Below, in pieces: positions 44,021 to 53,518 of a DNA stretch of 64,000 nt. The notes under the pieces were generated by a model that saw only the letters and a program-made list of their open reading frames with translations, had not been told where the DNA came from and made no database searches. Source of the DNA: Ordospora colligata OC4. Lineage: Eukaryota > Microsporidia > Ordosporidae. Location: positions 62,001 through 126,000 of the forward strand of contig NW_014575399.1 in NCBI RefSeq assembly GCF_000803265.1, written 5' to 3'. The number at the start of each line of letters is the position of its first letter. Within the stretch, counting starts at the first letter, position 1. Position numbers and translations under genes: made by a program.

Positions 44021-44272
44021 GCTGCAAATATTCCACGCTCTTAAATACATCACATGATACACATAATATAATAACACATAATATTCTCTACTGCATAAAA
44101 TATAACACATAATATAATAATAGATCCTTATTATCTAATACTCATAATATAACATCATATCCTAAATATTCACATCATAAAATAACGCAATAACTCATGC
44201 ATTCTAACACCATTCAATTAATATATCAAAAACCTTATCTTTAATCATCTAGTTAATCAGCAAGCTCCTAAA

Positions 44273-44905
44273 TTACAGCTCTTTTCCTTCCTCATCAAAA
44301 AACTTCACATCAGACCCAAACTTTCTAACCTTCTTCAAATTCCCAATATCAAACCAGAACTCCTCTTGGTCATCTATACTAGCGTCTATATCCTTCGTCT
44401 GCTTTTCTTTGTTCACTTCAAATCCAGGAAGCTTAAACTCTCTTTTCATCTCGTCAACCTCCTCCATTGCTTCCTTAGCTGCCATCTCATCATTGCCATC
44501 AACCTCACTCTTCTGTATAATCCCTACCATCTTCTTCTTTTCACTGTTTATCACTCCATCTCCTTGGCAGCCCTTAAACTCGCCTCGCTTGAACTTCTTC
44601 TCGCTCAGCATCATATCCCTTCCTTCCTCTGAATCACTCAGAGCCTGCATCATGTCACTACTATCACCATCAAAAAATAAATCATCAACAGCCTCTCTTA
44701 CGCTATCAGACTCTGAGGTATCCACTTCTTCAACATCAACATTATCCAATATCTTCTTTATCAATGCCTTGCTGTCTGTTTGCTCCCTAAAGTTCTCGTC
44801 GAGCCCCATGGACTTTGCAATCAGTTCCATTAGCCTGTCTGTCTCCTCCTCAGACAATAGTCTCTTCTTTTTTGCCAACAAAAAATTCAAAAGCTCCTCA
44901 TACAT
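44273..44905 (-). CDS. Acidic nuclear-type protein, possibly PC4/SUB1-like with DEK_C-like N-terminus
   Basis: This 210-residue protein is very acidic in the middle. The N-terminal helices and IKKILDNVDVEEVDTSESDSVREAVDD (about 45-75) recall the DEK C-terminal domain. The C-terminus, FWFDIGNLKKVRKFGSDVKFFDEEGKEL, recalls the first strands of the PC4/SUB1 coactivator fold but stops before its end. Both matches are weak. The ATG at 44905 follows AGCCCTGTAGA. It lies inside the spacer between the RPS25 repeats. Confidence 0.45.
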   Translation of the reverse strand: MYEELLNFLLAKKKRLLSEEETDRLMELIAKSMGLDENFREQTDSKALIKKILDNVDVEEVDTSESDSVREAVDDLFFDGDSSDMMQALSDSEEGRDMMLSEKKFKRGEFKGCQGDGVINSEKKKMVGIIQKSEVDGNDEMAAKEAMEEVDEMKREFKLPGFEVNKEKQTKDIDASIDDQEEFWFDIGNLKKVRKFGSDVKFFDEEGKEL

Positions 44906-44998
44906 TCTACAGGGCTTGTTTTTCCAAAAATATACATCATGCTTCCTCAACTACTACGCTTCTCAAAACAATACAAACAGCAAACAAAACGAAGTACG

Positions 44999-45448
44999 TC
45001 ATTTATTATGATGCTCAACAAGCTTTGGCTTCCAATTTCCAGGGATCTTCATTGTACGCTTGTAGTACCTTGCAAGTCGATACATCCTTGATGACACAAG
45101 AATAAGATGATGCTTTGCACAGTTATCCTTCTTGAACATATTCAGATGAGTCTTAAGCTCATTCACTCGCTTCACAAGTGATTCGAGATCAAACGGAATC
45201 CTTGGAGTTGTTCCGTTGTTCTGCAGAAACTTGCAAATGTCCTCGCCGAGCACGTCCTTTGCCTTTCCGATCCCATACATGTCTCTGAGCCTACATCCTA
45301 TTACAGGTGCCGGTATTCCCTTGTTTCCCATCTGGATAACGTCTGCCTTGACCTGATCAACAGATGCAGAAATGTATGACGGGAACCTAGTTGCATATGG
45401 TTTAACGCTTGCTGAGCGACCTTGTCCGGTGGAATGCATTTTTACCAT
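44999..45448 (-). CDS. RPS13: 40S ribosomal protein S13 (uS15)
   Basis: This 149-residue protein begins MVKMHSTGQGRS as in eukaryotic uS15 (MGRMH..GKG). It contains MGNKGIPAPVIGCRLRDMYGIGKAK, the DLESLVKRVNELKTHL helix, and ILVSSRMYRLARYYKRTMKIPGNWKP. Its length equals the human protein (151). The ATG at 45448 follows GCCCTTCAATCAAG. The frame upstream to 45511 is not used. Confidence 0.97.
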   Translation of the reverse strand: MVKMHSTGQGRSASVKPYATRFPSYISASVDQVKADVIQMGNKGIPAPVIGCRLRDMYGIGKAKDVLGEDICKFLQNNGTTPRIPFDLESLVKRVNELKTHLNMFKKDNCAKHHLILVSSRMYRLARYYKRTMKIPGNWKPKLVEHHNK

Positions 45449-45458
45449 CTTGATTGAA

Positions 45459-45471
45459 GGGCAATTTTTTT
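45459..45471 (-). promoter_or_regulatory. A-tract/ATT-CCC start signal of RPS13
   Basis: On the minus strand a run of seven A, then TTGCCC, ends 10 bases before the RPS13 ATG. It closely resembles the RPS4 signal at 25431. Confidence 0.5.
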
Positions 45472-45623
45472 GTATGCAGAAATGCATGAGTTCTATTATT
45501 TTATATTGCACTACTGGGCTATTGTATTATATTATGTGTTATATTTTATGCAGTAGAGAATATTATGTGTTATTATATTATGTGTATCATGTGATGTATT
45601 TAAGAGCGTGGAATATTTGCAGC

Positions 45624-45638
45624 AAATTTTGACAGCCC
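45624..45638 (+). promoter_or_regulatory. AAATTTT-CCC start signal of right RPS25
   Basis: AAATTTTGACAGCCC ends two bases before the ATG at 45641. Confidence 0.5.
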
Positions 45639-45640
45639 AA

Positions 45641-46012
45641 ATGGTCAAGAAGTCTCAGGAGTCCAAGGAGAAGAAGGCATTGAAGGCAGCGTCTGGAACA
45701 CGAAAGGACAAGAAGAAGTGGGGAGAAGCAAAGAAGAAGGAGGATGTGCGCAAGATAGTGACTGTGTCCGAGGAGCTGCTTGGAAAGGTGCGCAAGGAAG
45801 TGGTGCGAGCGAGAATGGTGACACGGTTTTCTGTTGGGTCGCGACACAATCTGAATCTTGGAGTTGCGGAGAATGTGTTGAGGCACCTGTGCATGGAGGG
45901 AGTGATTGAGAAGGTGCGAGGGAATCCGCGGATAACGGTTTATGCGGCAGTGAAGGAGAAGGAGAGCGTGAATGCAGTGGCGAGTGTGGAAGTGGTGTCA
46001 GAAGCAGTGTAG
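45641..46012 (+). CDS. RPS25: 40S ribosomal protein S25 (eS25), right copy
   Basis: This 123-residue protein is identical to the product of 43632-44003. Both the coding sequence and the flanks (116 bp upstream of the start, about 346 bp downstream of the stop) are shared exactly. The duplication is therefore recent or kept uniform by gene conversion. The motif AGCCCAA precedes the ATG. Both copies look intact and should be expressed. Confidence 0.93.
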   Translation: MVKKSQESKEKKALKAASGTRKDKKKWGEAKKKEDVRKIVTVSEELLGKVRKEVVRARMVTRFSVGSRHNLNLGVAENVLRHLCMEGVIEKVRGNPRITVYAAVKEKESVNAVASVEVVSEAV

Positions 46013-46017
46013 TGCGT

Positions 46018-46164
46018 GGATGCATGAGTGTGTGCTATAGTAGTGAATGTGGAAGTATGAGTGTGTGCTATAGTAGTGAATGTGGAAGTATGAGTGTGTG
46101 CTATAGTAGTGAATGTGGAAGTATGAGTGTGTGCTATAGTAGTGAATGTGGAAGTATGAGTGTG
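46018..46164. repeat. 33-bp minisatellite, right copy
   Basis: Four 33-bp units at 46033-46164 and a partial unit next to RPS25, the reverse complement of the left array with the same copy number. Equal copy number in the two arrays argues for recent duplication or conversion. Confidence 0.92.
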
Positions 46165-46420
46165 GGAGTGTGCTATGTTACATAAGGATGTGCGTGATTA
46201 AGTGCATATACATTACATGTAATACATAAGTAACATGAATGAGTGATGCATAATCATTATACAATGAATGAGTAATGCATAAATATACATGAGTGAGTAT
46301 AATACATGAAAAAGCACACTGAACAAAATAAATACATGCATGGTAATTTTATTCAAAAAATATACACGTTTAATGCAAGAGTTGGTTGCAAGTCAGTTAA
46401 ACGGATACAAATATTTTATC

Positions 46421-46433
46421 AAAAATTTACCCC
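46421..46433 (+). promoter_or_regulatory. AAATTT-CCCC start signal of DBP2
   Basis: AAAAATTTACCCC ends three bases before the DBP2 start codon at 46437. Confidence 0.5.
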
Positions 46434-46436
46434 AGT

Positions 46437-47927
46437 ATGATATACAGAAACCAAGACGGAGATAGAAGAGGATATAGAGGAGGATCAAGGATGGACGGAG
46501 GATCGAGATATGGCAGTAGACCAAGAAGAGAACCGTACAGATGTGAGCCACTTCCTGAACTACCGCCTGTTGAGTTTCAAAAGGATCTGTATGAAGGAGC
46601 AAAGAATAAAATGAGCGATAGTGAGATAGCGGCATTCAGAAAGAAGAACGAGATGATGGTCAAGGGACGAGACATCCCAGAACCGATTGAAGGATTTGCT
46701 GATGCAGGATTCAGCGAACGAGTAGTGAGTGAATTTAAGAAGAAGGGATTTAGCGAGCCAACGCCAATACAAGCGCAAGGATGGCCAATGGCACTTAGCG
46801 GACGAGACATGGTTGGAATAGCACAGACAGGGTCTGGAAAGACGTTGAGTTTTATACTTCCAGCACTTGTGCATGCAAAAGCACAGGTGCCTTTGCGAAG
46901 AGGAGACGGACCGATAGTGCTAGTGCTTGCACCAACAAGAGAGTTAGTGATGCAAATTAAGAAGGTGGCTGATGAGTACTGTGGAATGTTTAATTTGAGA
47001 AGTGCAGCGGTGTACGGAGGCGCTTCTGCACAACCACAAATAAGATCATTGCATGAAGGTGTGGAGGTGCTTGTAGCTACACCTGGACGATTGATTGATC
47101 TGCACGACCAGGGACATGCGCCATTGAGTCGAGTAACATTTTTGGTACTGGATGAAGCGGATAGAATGTTGGACATGGGATTTGAGCCACAGCTAAGAAG
47201 AATTATACCGAAGACGCATAGTGACAAACAGACACTGATGTGGAGTGCAACATGGCCACGAGAGGTAAGGGAGCTTGCAGAGAGTTACATGAAGGAGTAT
47301 ATACAGGTGACTATTGGAAATGAGGAGTTGAAGACCAATAGCAAGATCAAGCAGATAGTTGAGGTATGTGGAGAGAGAGAGAAGGAGGAGAAGTTACTAG
47401 AAGTGCTTGGAAACCATAAAGGAGAGAAGATAATTGTGTTTTGTAACATGAAGAGGACATGTGATGATTTGGAATATGTGCTGTGTAGGGCAGGGCATGG
47501 TGCATCTGCAATACATGGAGATAAGTCACAGAACATCAGAGACAAGGTGCTTGATGATTTCAGAATAGGACGACGAAGTGTGCTGATTGCCACTGAGGTT
47601 GCAGGAAGAGGGCTGGATGTGAATGATGTGAAGCTTGTGGTGAATTTTGACTTTCCTGGCTCATGTGAAGATTATGTGCACAGGATAGGAAGGACAGCAC
47701 GAGGAAGCTGTAAGGAGGGAGTTTCACACACGTTTTTTACGACTGCTGATAGGGGAAATGCTCGTGAGCTGATAAGAATGCTTAGGGAAGCAAAGCAAGA
47801 GATCCCATCTGAGCTTGAGGGAATGGTTAGGGCGCCTTCTAGTGATAGGTATGGATCTAGGAATAATAGCAGGTATGGATACGACTACAACCGAGAAAGG
47901 ACTAGTAGATACTCTGCTAGGAGATGA
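46437..47927 (+). CDS. DBP2: DEAD-box RNA helicase DBP2 (p68/DDX5 type)
   Basis: This 496-residue protein has an Arg/Gly-rich N-terminus, the Q motif (GFSEPTPIQAQGWP), AQTGSGKT, PTRELVMQI, TPGRLIDL, DEADRMLDMGFEPQ, SATWP, VFCNMKRTCDDL and HRIGRTAR. The GWPMALSGRDMVGIA and MLDMGFEPQLRRI sequences are of the DBP2/p68 class. The C-terminus is a short Arg/Tyr-rich tail. It acts in rRNA processing and mRNA decay. The start follows ACCCCAGT. Confidence 0.96.
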   Translation: MIYRNQDGDRRGYRGGSRMDGGSRYGSRPRREPYRCEPLPELPPVEFQKDLYEGAKNKMSDSEIAAFRKKNEMMVKGRDIPEPIEGFADAGFSERVVSEFKKKGFSEPTPIQAQGWPMALSGRDMVGIAQTGSGKTLSFILPALVHAKAQVPLRRGDGPIVLVLAPTRELVMQIKKVADEYCGMFNLRSAAVYGGASAQPQIRSLHEGVEVLVATPGRLIDLHDQGHAPLSRVTFLVLDEADRMLDMGFEPQLRRIIPKTHSDKQTLMWSATWPREVRELAESYMKEYIQVTIGNEELKTNSKIKQIVEVCGEREKEEKLLEVLGNHKGEKIIVFCNMKRTCDDLEYVLCRAGHGASAIHGDKSQNIRDKVLDDFRIGRRSVLIATEVAGRGLDVNDVKLVVNFDFPGSCEDYVHRIGRTARGSCKEGVSHTFFTTADRGNARELIRMLREAKQEIPSELEGMVRAPSSDRYGSRNNSRYGYDYNRERTSRYSARR

Positions 47928-48040
47928 AGGCTTAATGGAGTCATTGAGCAATGCAAAGCAAGATTTATATATAGGATCCGAGGTATATAAGAATGATAGG
48001 AAGGGATTCGTTGAATAAAGTTTCGTTTTAGGATTTATTT

Positions 48041-49711
48041 TTAGAGATTTGAAGGAAAGGCCTTTACCATGTATGGGCCTTCTAATGTGTATCCGAATCT
48101 TGCATAGTATTTTCTTGTTCCCACGCCTGAGATTACTGCGATTTTTGTGGATTTATGCTCATCTCGTGCGATTTTCTCTGCTTCCTCAATAAGCAAGGAG
48201 CCATATCCTTGATGCTGGAATTTTTCTGCATCTGCCTTGCTGACAGCAACTGCACTTCCATAAACATGAAGCTCTCTTATCATTGATGCATTTATGTTTT
48301 GTACAAACTCATGGTGTATACCATTTTCAACACAATGATTTAACTTTCCCTTCAGCTCCGGCCTGAATGTCTTAGCACTACACTTGCGCAATCTCAAAAG
48401 ACCTATCAGGATGTCTTGCTTTACATCCTCATAGCTCAGAAACGTCTCCCAGCCATTGTTTGCAAAGTAATCTCTCCTTACAAGCTCTACTTCATCAGGA
48501 AGTATGCTTTCATGAATGCTCTTGATCCCAACCTCTCTAGTGCGCACATCTCTGCACTTCGTTTTGTAGTCTTTCATTCTTGCTAGTGCAAGCTCCCTAA
48601 TGTTTCCATGCTCCACGCCAGAGCTCACAAGAGTCATCGGAATGTCTCTTTGGATTCTGTATATTCTAGTCCACGGTGGTACAAAAGACATTATCTTGGC
48701 CAGAAAGTCAATCAGCTCGTCTGGAGAGTAGTTTCTGTATTTGTTGTTTTTCCACAGCTCAAACAGTCCTGTTCCTTTGATAACAAGCGTTGGATATATT
48801 TTTAACCCATCGCTTCGGAACCTTGGATTGTCAAAGTACTCTCTGAATTGGGCAAGATCTCTCCTAATAGGGACATTTGGAAGATTTGGCATCATGTGTG
48901 CAACGATCTTGAATCCAGCATCTTTAGTAAGAGAGAATGACTCACAGACACTCTTAACTGTGTGTCCGCGATTTGTGTCTATTGCAACATCTTCATATAC
49001 ACTTTGCACTCCGATTTCTACTCTTGTGCATCCGTATTCTAACATCTTGCTCAGATGTGATTGTGCACAGAAATCTGGCCGGGTTTCAATTGTGATTCCA
49101 ACACATTTCAGACGTGCTTCTGCACCAACCTTTACAGCCTCCTCAACAGTAGATGACTTGTGTCCACTCAAAGCATCGTGGAGTTTTGAGATGAAGTTGC
49201 TTCTGTATGACTCAGACAGCGACATAAAAGTACCTCCCATTATTATGTATTCCACCTTGTCGATGCTGTGTCCAAGTGCTTTTAGCTGCTTAAGACGTTC
49301 TCTGGCCTGTTCAAAAGGATCGTATCTGCTTCGGATTGCCCTCATACTTGTTGGCTCATATCCAGTGTATGACTGCGAAGAATATTCAAACTCAGAGTCT
49401 GGGCCTCCGGGACAGTAGACGCATATGTTTCCAGTCAATGCGATGTGAGGACATCTGTGTGGCTTACACATCACAGCAACAACAGCAACGCCAGATGCAG
49501 TCCTAACCGGCTTTACCTTTAGCTTGCTGATCAAGTCACTATACTCTGGAGGAATAAATGAGATTATATCTACAAGGCGTGGAATGCATCCGAGTTTGTG
49601 TTTCTTGCATACCTGCGTGCGGATTTTTGCTGCATTAATTTCCTTTTCTTCTTTATGCAGCCGGATTATTTCTCTGGAGATCTCGCCGCATGCCTTTACA
49701 AAGTCAGACAT
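48041..49711 (-). CDS. ELP3: Elongator catalytic subunit ELP3
   Basis: This 556-residue enzyme modifies wobble uridines in tRNA. The radical-SAM part has [26 protein letters not shown] (Fe-S cysteines) and [31 protein letters not shown] segment follows. The C-terminal acetyltransferase domain (about 400-550) has VYGSAVAV and [13 protein letters not shown] for acetyl-CoA. Length is normal (yeast 557). The ATG at 49711 follows ATACCCAC. No other Elongator subunit is in this window. Confidence 0.97.
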   Translation of the reverse strand: MSDFVKACGEISREIIRLHKEEKEINAAKIRTQVCKKHKLGCIPRLVDIISFIPPEYSDLISKLKVKPVRTASGVAVVAVMCKPHRCPHIALTGNICVYCPGGPDSEFEYSSQSYTGYEPTSMRAIRSRYDPFEQARERLKQLKALGHSIDKVEYIIMGGTFMSLSESYRSNFISKLHDALSGHKSSTVEEAVKVGAEARLKCVGITIETRPDFCAQSHLSKMLEYGCTRVEIGVQSVYEDVAIDTNRGHTVKSVCESFSLTKDAGFKIVAHMMPNLPNVPIRRDLAQFREYFDNPRFRSDGLKIYPTLVIKGTGLFELWKNNKYRNYSPDELIDFLAKIMSFVPPWTRIYRIQRDIPMTLVSSGVEHGNIRELALARMKDYKTKCRDVRTREVGIKSIHESILPDEVELVRRDYFANNGWETFLSYEDVKQDILIGLLRLRKCSAKTFRPELKGKLNHCVENGIHHEFVQNINASMIRELHVYGSAVAVSKADAEKFQHQGYGSLLIEEAEKIARDEHKSTKIAVISGVGTRKYYARFGYTLEGPYMVKAFPSNL

Positions 49712-49967
49712 GTGGGTATTGATCAGAATGAATAATTGGTATGCGCTGGAGTATTATGAGTGTGATTGATGCGCATGAATAACATGTGTATATGAGTTGA
49801 ATTTTATGAATGAATTAAACCATTCTTGTCTTGAATGAGCTCTATCTGATAGAAAGTAATGAGTAGATTGAGTATTTGGTAGTGAACATCATCAATACAG
49901 CTGATGGACAATGCATCAACACACTATGGAGTGTTTTCATATTTTGTATTCCTTACAAGCCCTGAAG

Positions 49968-52424
49968 ATGCAAACCTCGCTGTACTTGAATACATCAACA
50001 CAGATGAGGAGGGATGAAATAATGCAGAAGCTGTCTTCGAGCAGTGAAGAAGAGAAGATTGAGGCGATGCAACAGATAGTGACACAGATGAGCCAGGGAG
50101 GTGAATTTTCATCGATTACACTGAAGATTACGAAGGAGATCATGATGGTGAAGAACAATGAGCTGAAGAGACTATTTTACTATTTCATGGAGATGTTGCC
50201 GAAGTCCAGGGACTCTGAGGCGTTTGGTGAGGTGTTATTGCTGTCGAATCAGGTACGAAAGGATCTTGAGCATGCGAATGAGTATGTTAGAGGATTTGTG
50301 ATGAGGTTTGTTAGCACACTGTGCGATCAGGAGCTGATAGGTAACTTCTATAAGCTTGTAAAAGATAACTTCAACCATCCAAATACATATGTGAGGAGGA
50401 ATGCATATTTCTGCCTAGGAGAGGTTTTTAAGAAGGTTGAGGTATACAATGAGATTCCTGATCTGCTGTATCATGCATTGTTGAGGGACATTGATCCAAA
50501 TTGCCTAAAGCAGGCGTTTGTTTCACTACGGAATGGTGATGAAGCGCTTGCACACAAGTATATTTCTGAGGTGTCGGTAAATATTCCAAACGAGCTTTCT
50601 ATAGCAATAGTTGAGTGGACAAGCGATGTGAAGGTTCTTGAGAAATTTCTTGCGAGTGAGGATGCGCAGACAGCAATGGAAGCAGGGATTGTTATTCACA
50701 AGGTGAGTACAGATGAAGGGTTGCTGAGAAGGAGTCTGGATGTGATACTCAGGGGGGCTGAGAGACTTTCTAGGTACAAGGAGTATGTGATTGATGAGTT
50801 GTCAAGGCATTCTAGATATGGTTTCCATGGTAGTGCAATGAGGTTTCTTGGACTGATGGATGTATATGACCTTAGCTTCTGCTCCAAGTGCATAAACTTT
50901 GTGTTTAAAATATCTGAGACGCATGAATTTCTTGAGATATGTGATTTTTTGAGTCTGAAGTTCAAGGAGACAAGTGATGTGTCTTTACAGAACCAAGCTT
51001 TCAAGGTAATGCTTTTTGAGAAGATGTCGTGTTTTGCGGAGCAGTATTCGTCATATAACGAAAGAATGATTGAGGAGGCTTTGAGGAACATTGGTTCTGA
51101 TAATCCTGAGATGAGCTATGGAGCGCTCGTATTTCTTGGATCTTGCTTTAAGGTTATGAGGAATGAAACTAAGGAGGGAGAGAATGCAATGTATCTAAAA
51201 TATGTTGAGGAGCTTGTAGAGAAGATTGATGAGACGAAGTATGGAAAGATACTGAGGCATTGTATGGATATAGTGAAGCAGCATGCAAATAAGTTGATTT
51301 TTGAGAAGGTTGTTAATGATGTAAATGAGTCCTTTGAGAAGACGGACAAGCCATTATATTTGCGAAATACACAAGCATTTCTTGGATGTTATGTGTGCAT
51401 TGAGCTTTGTGAGATGTGTAAACGACTTGGTGGGGATATGAAAGAGAAGGTGATTGCAGTGATGTTAAAGTTTATTTCTTATGGCAATGAGAGCGGAACC
51501 ATAGATGCTAGCTCTCACTCGACAATAATTGCATGCATCCGATCGCTAGTGTCAGGTAGTGAAAGAGCGGAGGTGAGTTCTGATAGCCATAGAATATGTA
51601 GAGAAGGTGTGCTTGATGCGATTGTACTTCCTGGATGTGATGACAAAGATAAGATTAGATTGAGGAGACTGAATGAGTTTATTGGGGAAGGAGAAGCATG
51701 GAATGGAGGAGTTGGCAATGTTGTTCAGTTGAGCGGATTATCTGATCCTGTGTATGTGGAAGGGTTAGTTGGATATACAAGATATGAGGTTGTGGTTGAA
51801 ATGATGCTGATTAATCAGACGTCATCTTATTTGCAGAACATCCTGATTGATTTTGTAAGCAGTAGGAATCTTGTGGCGTCATTTATGTCAAGCCCGTTTT
51901 CATTATCTAGCAGGTCGGTTGCAGTGAAGAGATATGTGTTTAAGATTCAAGATGCATCGAATGGATTTTTGAGTGGGTCTATGACGTTTAAATATCCTGA
52001 CGAAAGTGGGGAATATGCAAATACGGCATACACGATAAACTTCTGTGAGATTAGGACGTCAGTTGCGGAGTTTCTTGAGTCTTGTGAAATTGCTCCACAT
52101 GAATTTAGGGAGATGTGGAAAGACCTTGAGTGGGAGAACACATACACATTGAAGTTGAGCACAAGGAGACCTCTTGAAGAGATATTTGAAGGAGTGAGCA
52201 ACGGAGTGAGGGGAAGAGTGCTTGATATAGAGTGCAATGATGATTATGCGGTGGGAAATATTGTGTGCTTGACACAACAGAGCGTGTATGTGCTTGTGAA
52301 TGTGTGTCTTCGTCGTGAGGAGAGTGTGTATTTTGAGTGTAGGATTCGAAGCAAGAAGGAGGGAATAGTGAAGTCTGTAAGCATGGTTGTTGGGGATGTG
52401 CTGAAGTCGTTTAGGAATAAATAG
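49968..52424 (+). CDS. SEC26: Coatomer subunit beta
   Basis: This 818-residue COPI subunit has an N-terminal adaptin-like helical solenoid (MLPKSRDSEAFGEVLLLSNQVRKDLEHANEYVRGF...). Its C-terminal beta-COP appendage region begins VVQLSGLSDPVYVEGLVGYTRYEVVVEMMLINQTS, which is specific to beta-COP. It is about 150 residues shorter than yeast SEC26. The ATG at 49968 follows AAGCCCTGAAG, so the upstream ATG at 49911 is not used. RACK1 starts 49 bp downstream. Confidence 0.92.
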   Translation: MQTSLYLNTSTQMRRDEIMQKLSSSSEEEKIEAMQQIVTQMSQGGEFSSITLKITKEIMMVKNNELKRLFYYFMEMLPKSRDSEAFGEVLLLSNQVRKDLEHANEYVRGFVMRFVSTLCDQELIGNFYKLVKDNFNHPNTYVRRNAYFCLGEVFKKVEVYNEIPDLLYHALLRDIDPNCLKQAFVSLRNGDEALAHKYISEVSVNIPNELSIAIVEWTSDVKVLEKFLASEDAQTAMEAGIVIHKVSTDEGLLRRSLDVILRGAERLSRYKEYVIDELSRHSRYGFHGSAMRFLGLMDVYDLSFCSKCINFVFKISETHEFLEICDFLSLKFKETSDVSLQNQAFKVMLFEKMSCFAEQYSSYNERMIEEALRNIGSDNPEMSYGALVFLGSCFKVMRNETKEGENAMYLKYVEELVEKIDETKYGKILRHCMDIVKQHANKLIFEKVVNDVNESFEKTDKPLYLRNTQAFLGCYVCIELCEMCKRLGGDMKEKVIAVMLKFISYGNESGTIDASSHSTIIACIRSLVSGSERAEVSSDSHRICREGVLDAIVLPGCDDKDKIRLRRLNEFIGEGEAWNGGVGNVVQLSGLSDPVYVEGLVGYTRYEVVVEMMLINQTSSYLQNILIDFVSSRNLVASFMSSPFSLSSRSVAVKRYVFKIQDASNGFLSGSMTFKYPDESGEYANTAYTINFCEIRTSVAEFLESCEIAPHEFREMWKDLEWENTYTLKLSTRRPLEEIFEGVSNGVRGRVLDIECNDDYAVGNIVCLTQQSVYVLVNVCLRREESVYFECRIRSKKEGIVKSVSMVVGDVLKSFRNK

Positions 52425-52454
52425 TTTCTGAAGAATGAAGGAGAGATTTGTTTG

Positions 52455-52468
52455 AAAATTTTGAGCCC
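52455..52468 (+). promoter_or_regulatory. AAATTTT-CCC start signal of RACK1
   Basis: AAAATTTTGAGCCC ends five bases before the RACK1 ATG at 52474, as in RPS25. Confidence 0.5.
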
Positions 52469-52473
52469 TGAAA

Positions 52474-53478
52474 ATGTCGTGTGAACTGAAGGTTGTTGCA
52501 AGTCTGAATGGGCATAAGGACGAAGTTAAAGGACTGAAGGCTGTCCGAGTGAACGGAAATGAGCTGTTGTATTCGGGATCTAGGGATAAGAAGGTGTTTG
52601 CCTGGGACCTGCACAGCAAGGTTGAGGAGTCTGATTATGCAAGGATAAATAAGTTGTATGACAATGGACACAGGAGAAGGATCAATGGGATTGATGTTTC
52701 TAAGGATGGAGCGATGTTGGTGAGTGTGGGATCTGATATGATTGGAAGGATATGGAATACTAAGAACAAGATGTCGATTGAGCTGAAAGGGCATAGTAAA
52801 GATGTGTTATGTGTGAGCATAAACTCGAATGACACGAAGATAGCAACAGGATCGGTTGACAAGACGATGAATATTTATAACACGCGTGGAGAGCTTATAA
52901 CGAGTATTACAAAGGATATGGCGCGGATGCATCGTGGATGGATTAACTGTGTGGCGTTCCATCCTCTTGATGAGAGTGTGCTTGCAAGTGGGTCTTCTGA
53001 TGGGACTGTGAAGATTTGGAACCTGGAGATGCAGGAGCATACACACACGTATCTTGGAGGTGTTTATGTTGATTATGAGAAAGCAGAGGAGGCTAAGACA
53101 CAAGTGCATGATTATGATGAGTCTAAGAGTGTGACAGCAATGGCATATTCTTTGGATGGATCATTACTAGCTTATGGAGATAAGAGCGGAAAGGCGTATC
53201 TTGTGAAGCCAAACACACAAGAGCAGATGTGCAGCATTGATGTGACGGTGCCGATACGATCTATTGCAGTTGGAGAGACTGATGCAGTGATTGGCCTTGG
53301 AACAGACGAGTCTGTGATTATCTGGGACACGATTAGCTCGAAGGTGGTGGCAAGCTATGATCTTTGTGAGATAATGAATGGAGTGAAGTGCCTGTCTCTG
53401 GTGTTTTCTGGAAGGACGCTTTATTGCGGACTGTCCAACGGGACGATTGTTGAACTGGAGTTTAGAAAATTGGATTAA
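52474..53478 (+). CDS. ASC1: RACK1/ASC1 ribosome-associated WD40 protein
   Basis: This 334-residue seven-bladed propeller has the RACK1 order: LNGHKDEVKGL, SGSRDKKVFAWDL, GHRRRINGIDVSKDGAMLVSVGSD, LKGHSKDVLCVSI, GWINCVAFHPLDESVLASGSSDGTVKIWNLE and a final LYCGLSNGTIVELEF. It sits on the 40S head and links ribosomes to signalling. Length is near 320. Its AAATTTT-CCC promoter is the same type as the ribosomal genes. Confidence 0.93.
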   Translation: MSCELKVVASLNGHKDEVKGLKAVRVNGNELLYSGSRDKKVFAWDLHSKVEESDYARINKLYDNGHRRRINGIDVSKDGAMLVSVGSDMIGRIWNTKNKMSIELKGHSKDVLCVSINSNDTKIATGSVDKTMNIYNTRGELITSITKDMARMHRGWINCVAFHPLDESVLASGSSDGTVKIWNLEMQEHTHTYLGGVYVDYEKAEEAKTQVHDYDESKSVTAMAYSLDGSLLAYGDKSGKAYLVKPNTQEQMCSIDVTVPIRSIAVGETDAVIGLGTDESVIIWDTISSKVVASYDLCEIMNGVKCLSLVFSGRTLYCGLSNGTIVELEFRKLD

Positions 53479-53518
53479 ATTTTGTCTCTGAGATATTTTG
53501 TGTAGTTTTGGAGTGCTG

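Larger units (their letters stand above)
43286..44119. repeat. Left arm of an 834-bp inverted repeat
   Basis: This arm is the reverse complement of 45525-46358. Paired positions sum to 89644 throughout, so there are no indels, and the encoded RPS25 proteins are identical. The arm holds RPS25, its promoter, a 33-bp tandem repeat and an AT-rich tail. Its outer edge overlaps the last 10 bases of the three-exon gene. Confidence 0.93.
45525..46358. repeat. Right arm of an 834-bp inverted repeat
   Basis: This arm is the reverse complement of 43286-44119 and carries the second RPS25. The inner boundary is at 44119/45525, where the two flanks diverge (A versus C). The 1405-bp spacer 44120-45524 holds the PC4/DEK-like gene and RPS13. 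The outer edge lies 78 bp before the DBP2 start. Confidence 0.93.
46013..46436. other. Gene-free part of the right arm and DBP2 promoter
   Basis: Up to 46358 this mirrors the left arm (minisatellite and AT-rich tail). The remaining 78 bp are unique and contain the DBP2 start signal. No gene is seen. Confidence 0.6.

Noticed and set aside
47815..48018. 67-codon frame overlapping the end of DBP2
   Set aside because: Mostly inside DBP2 in another frame, with no CCC motif and no recognisable protein.
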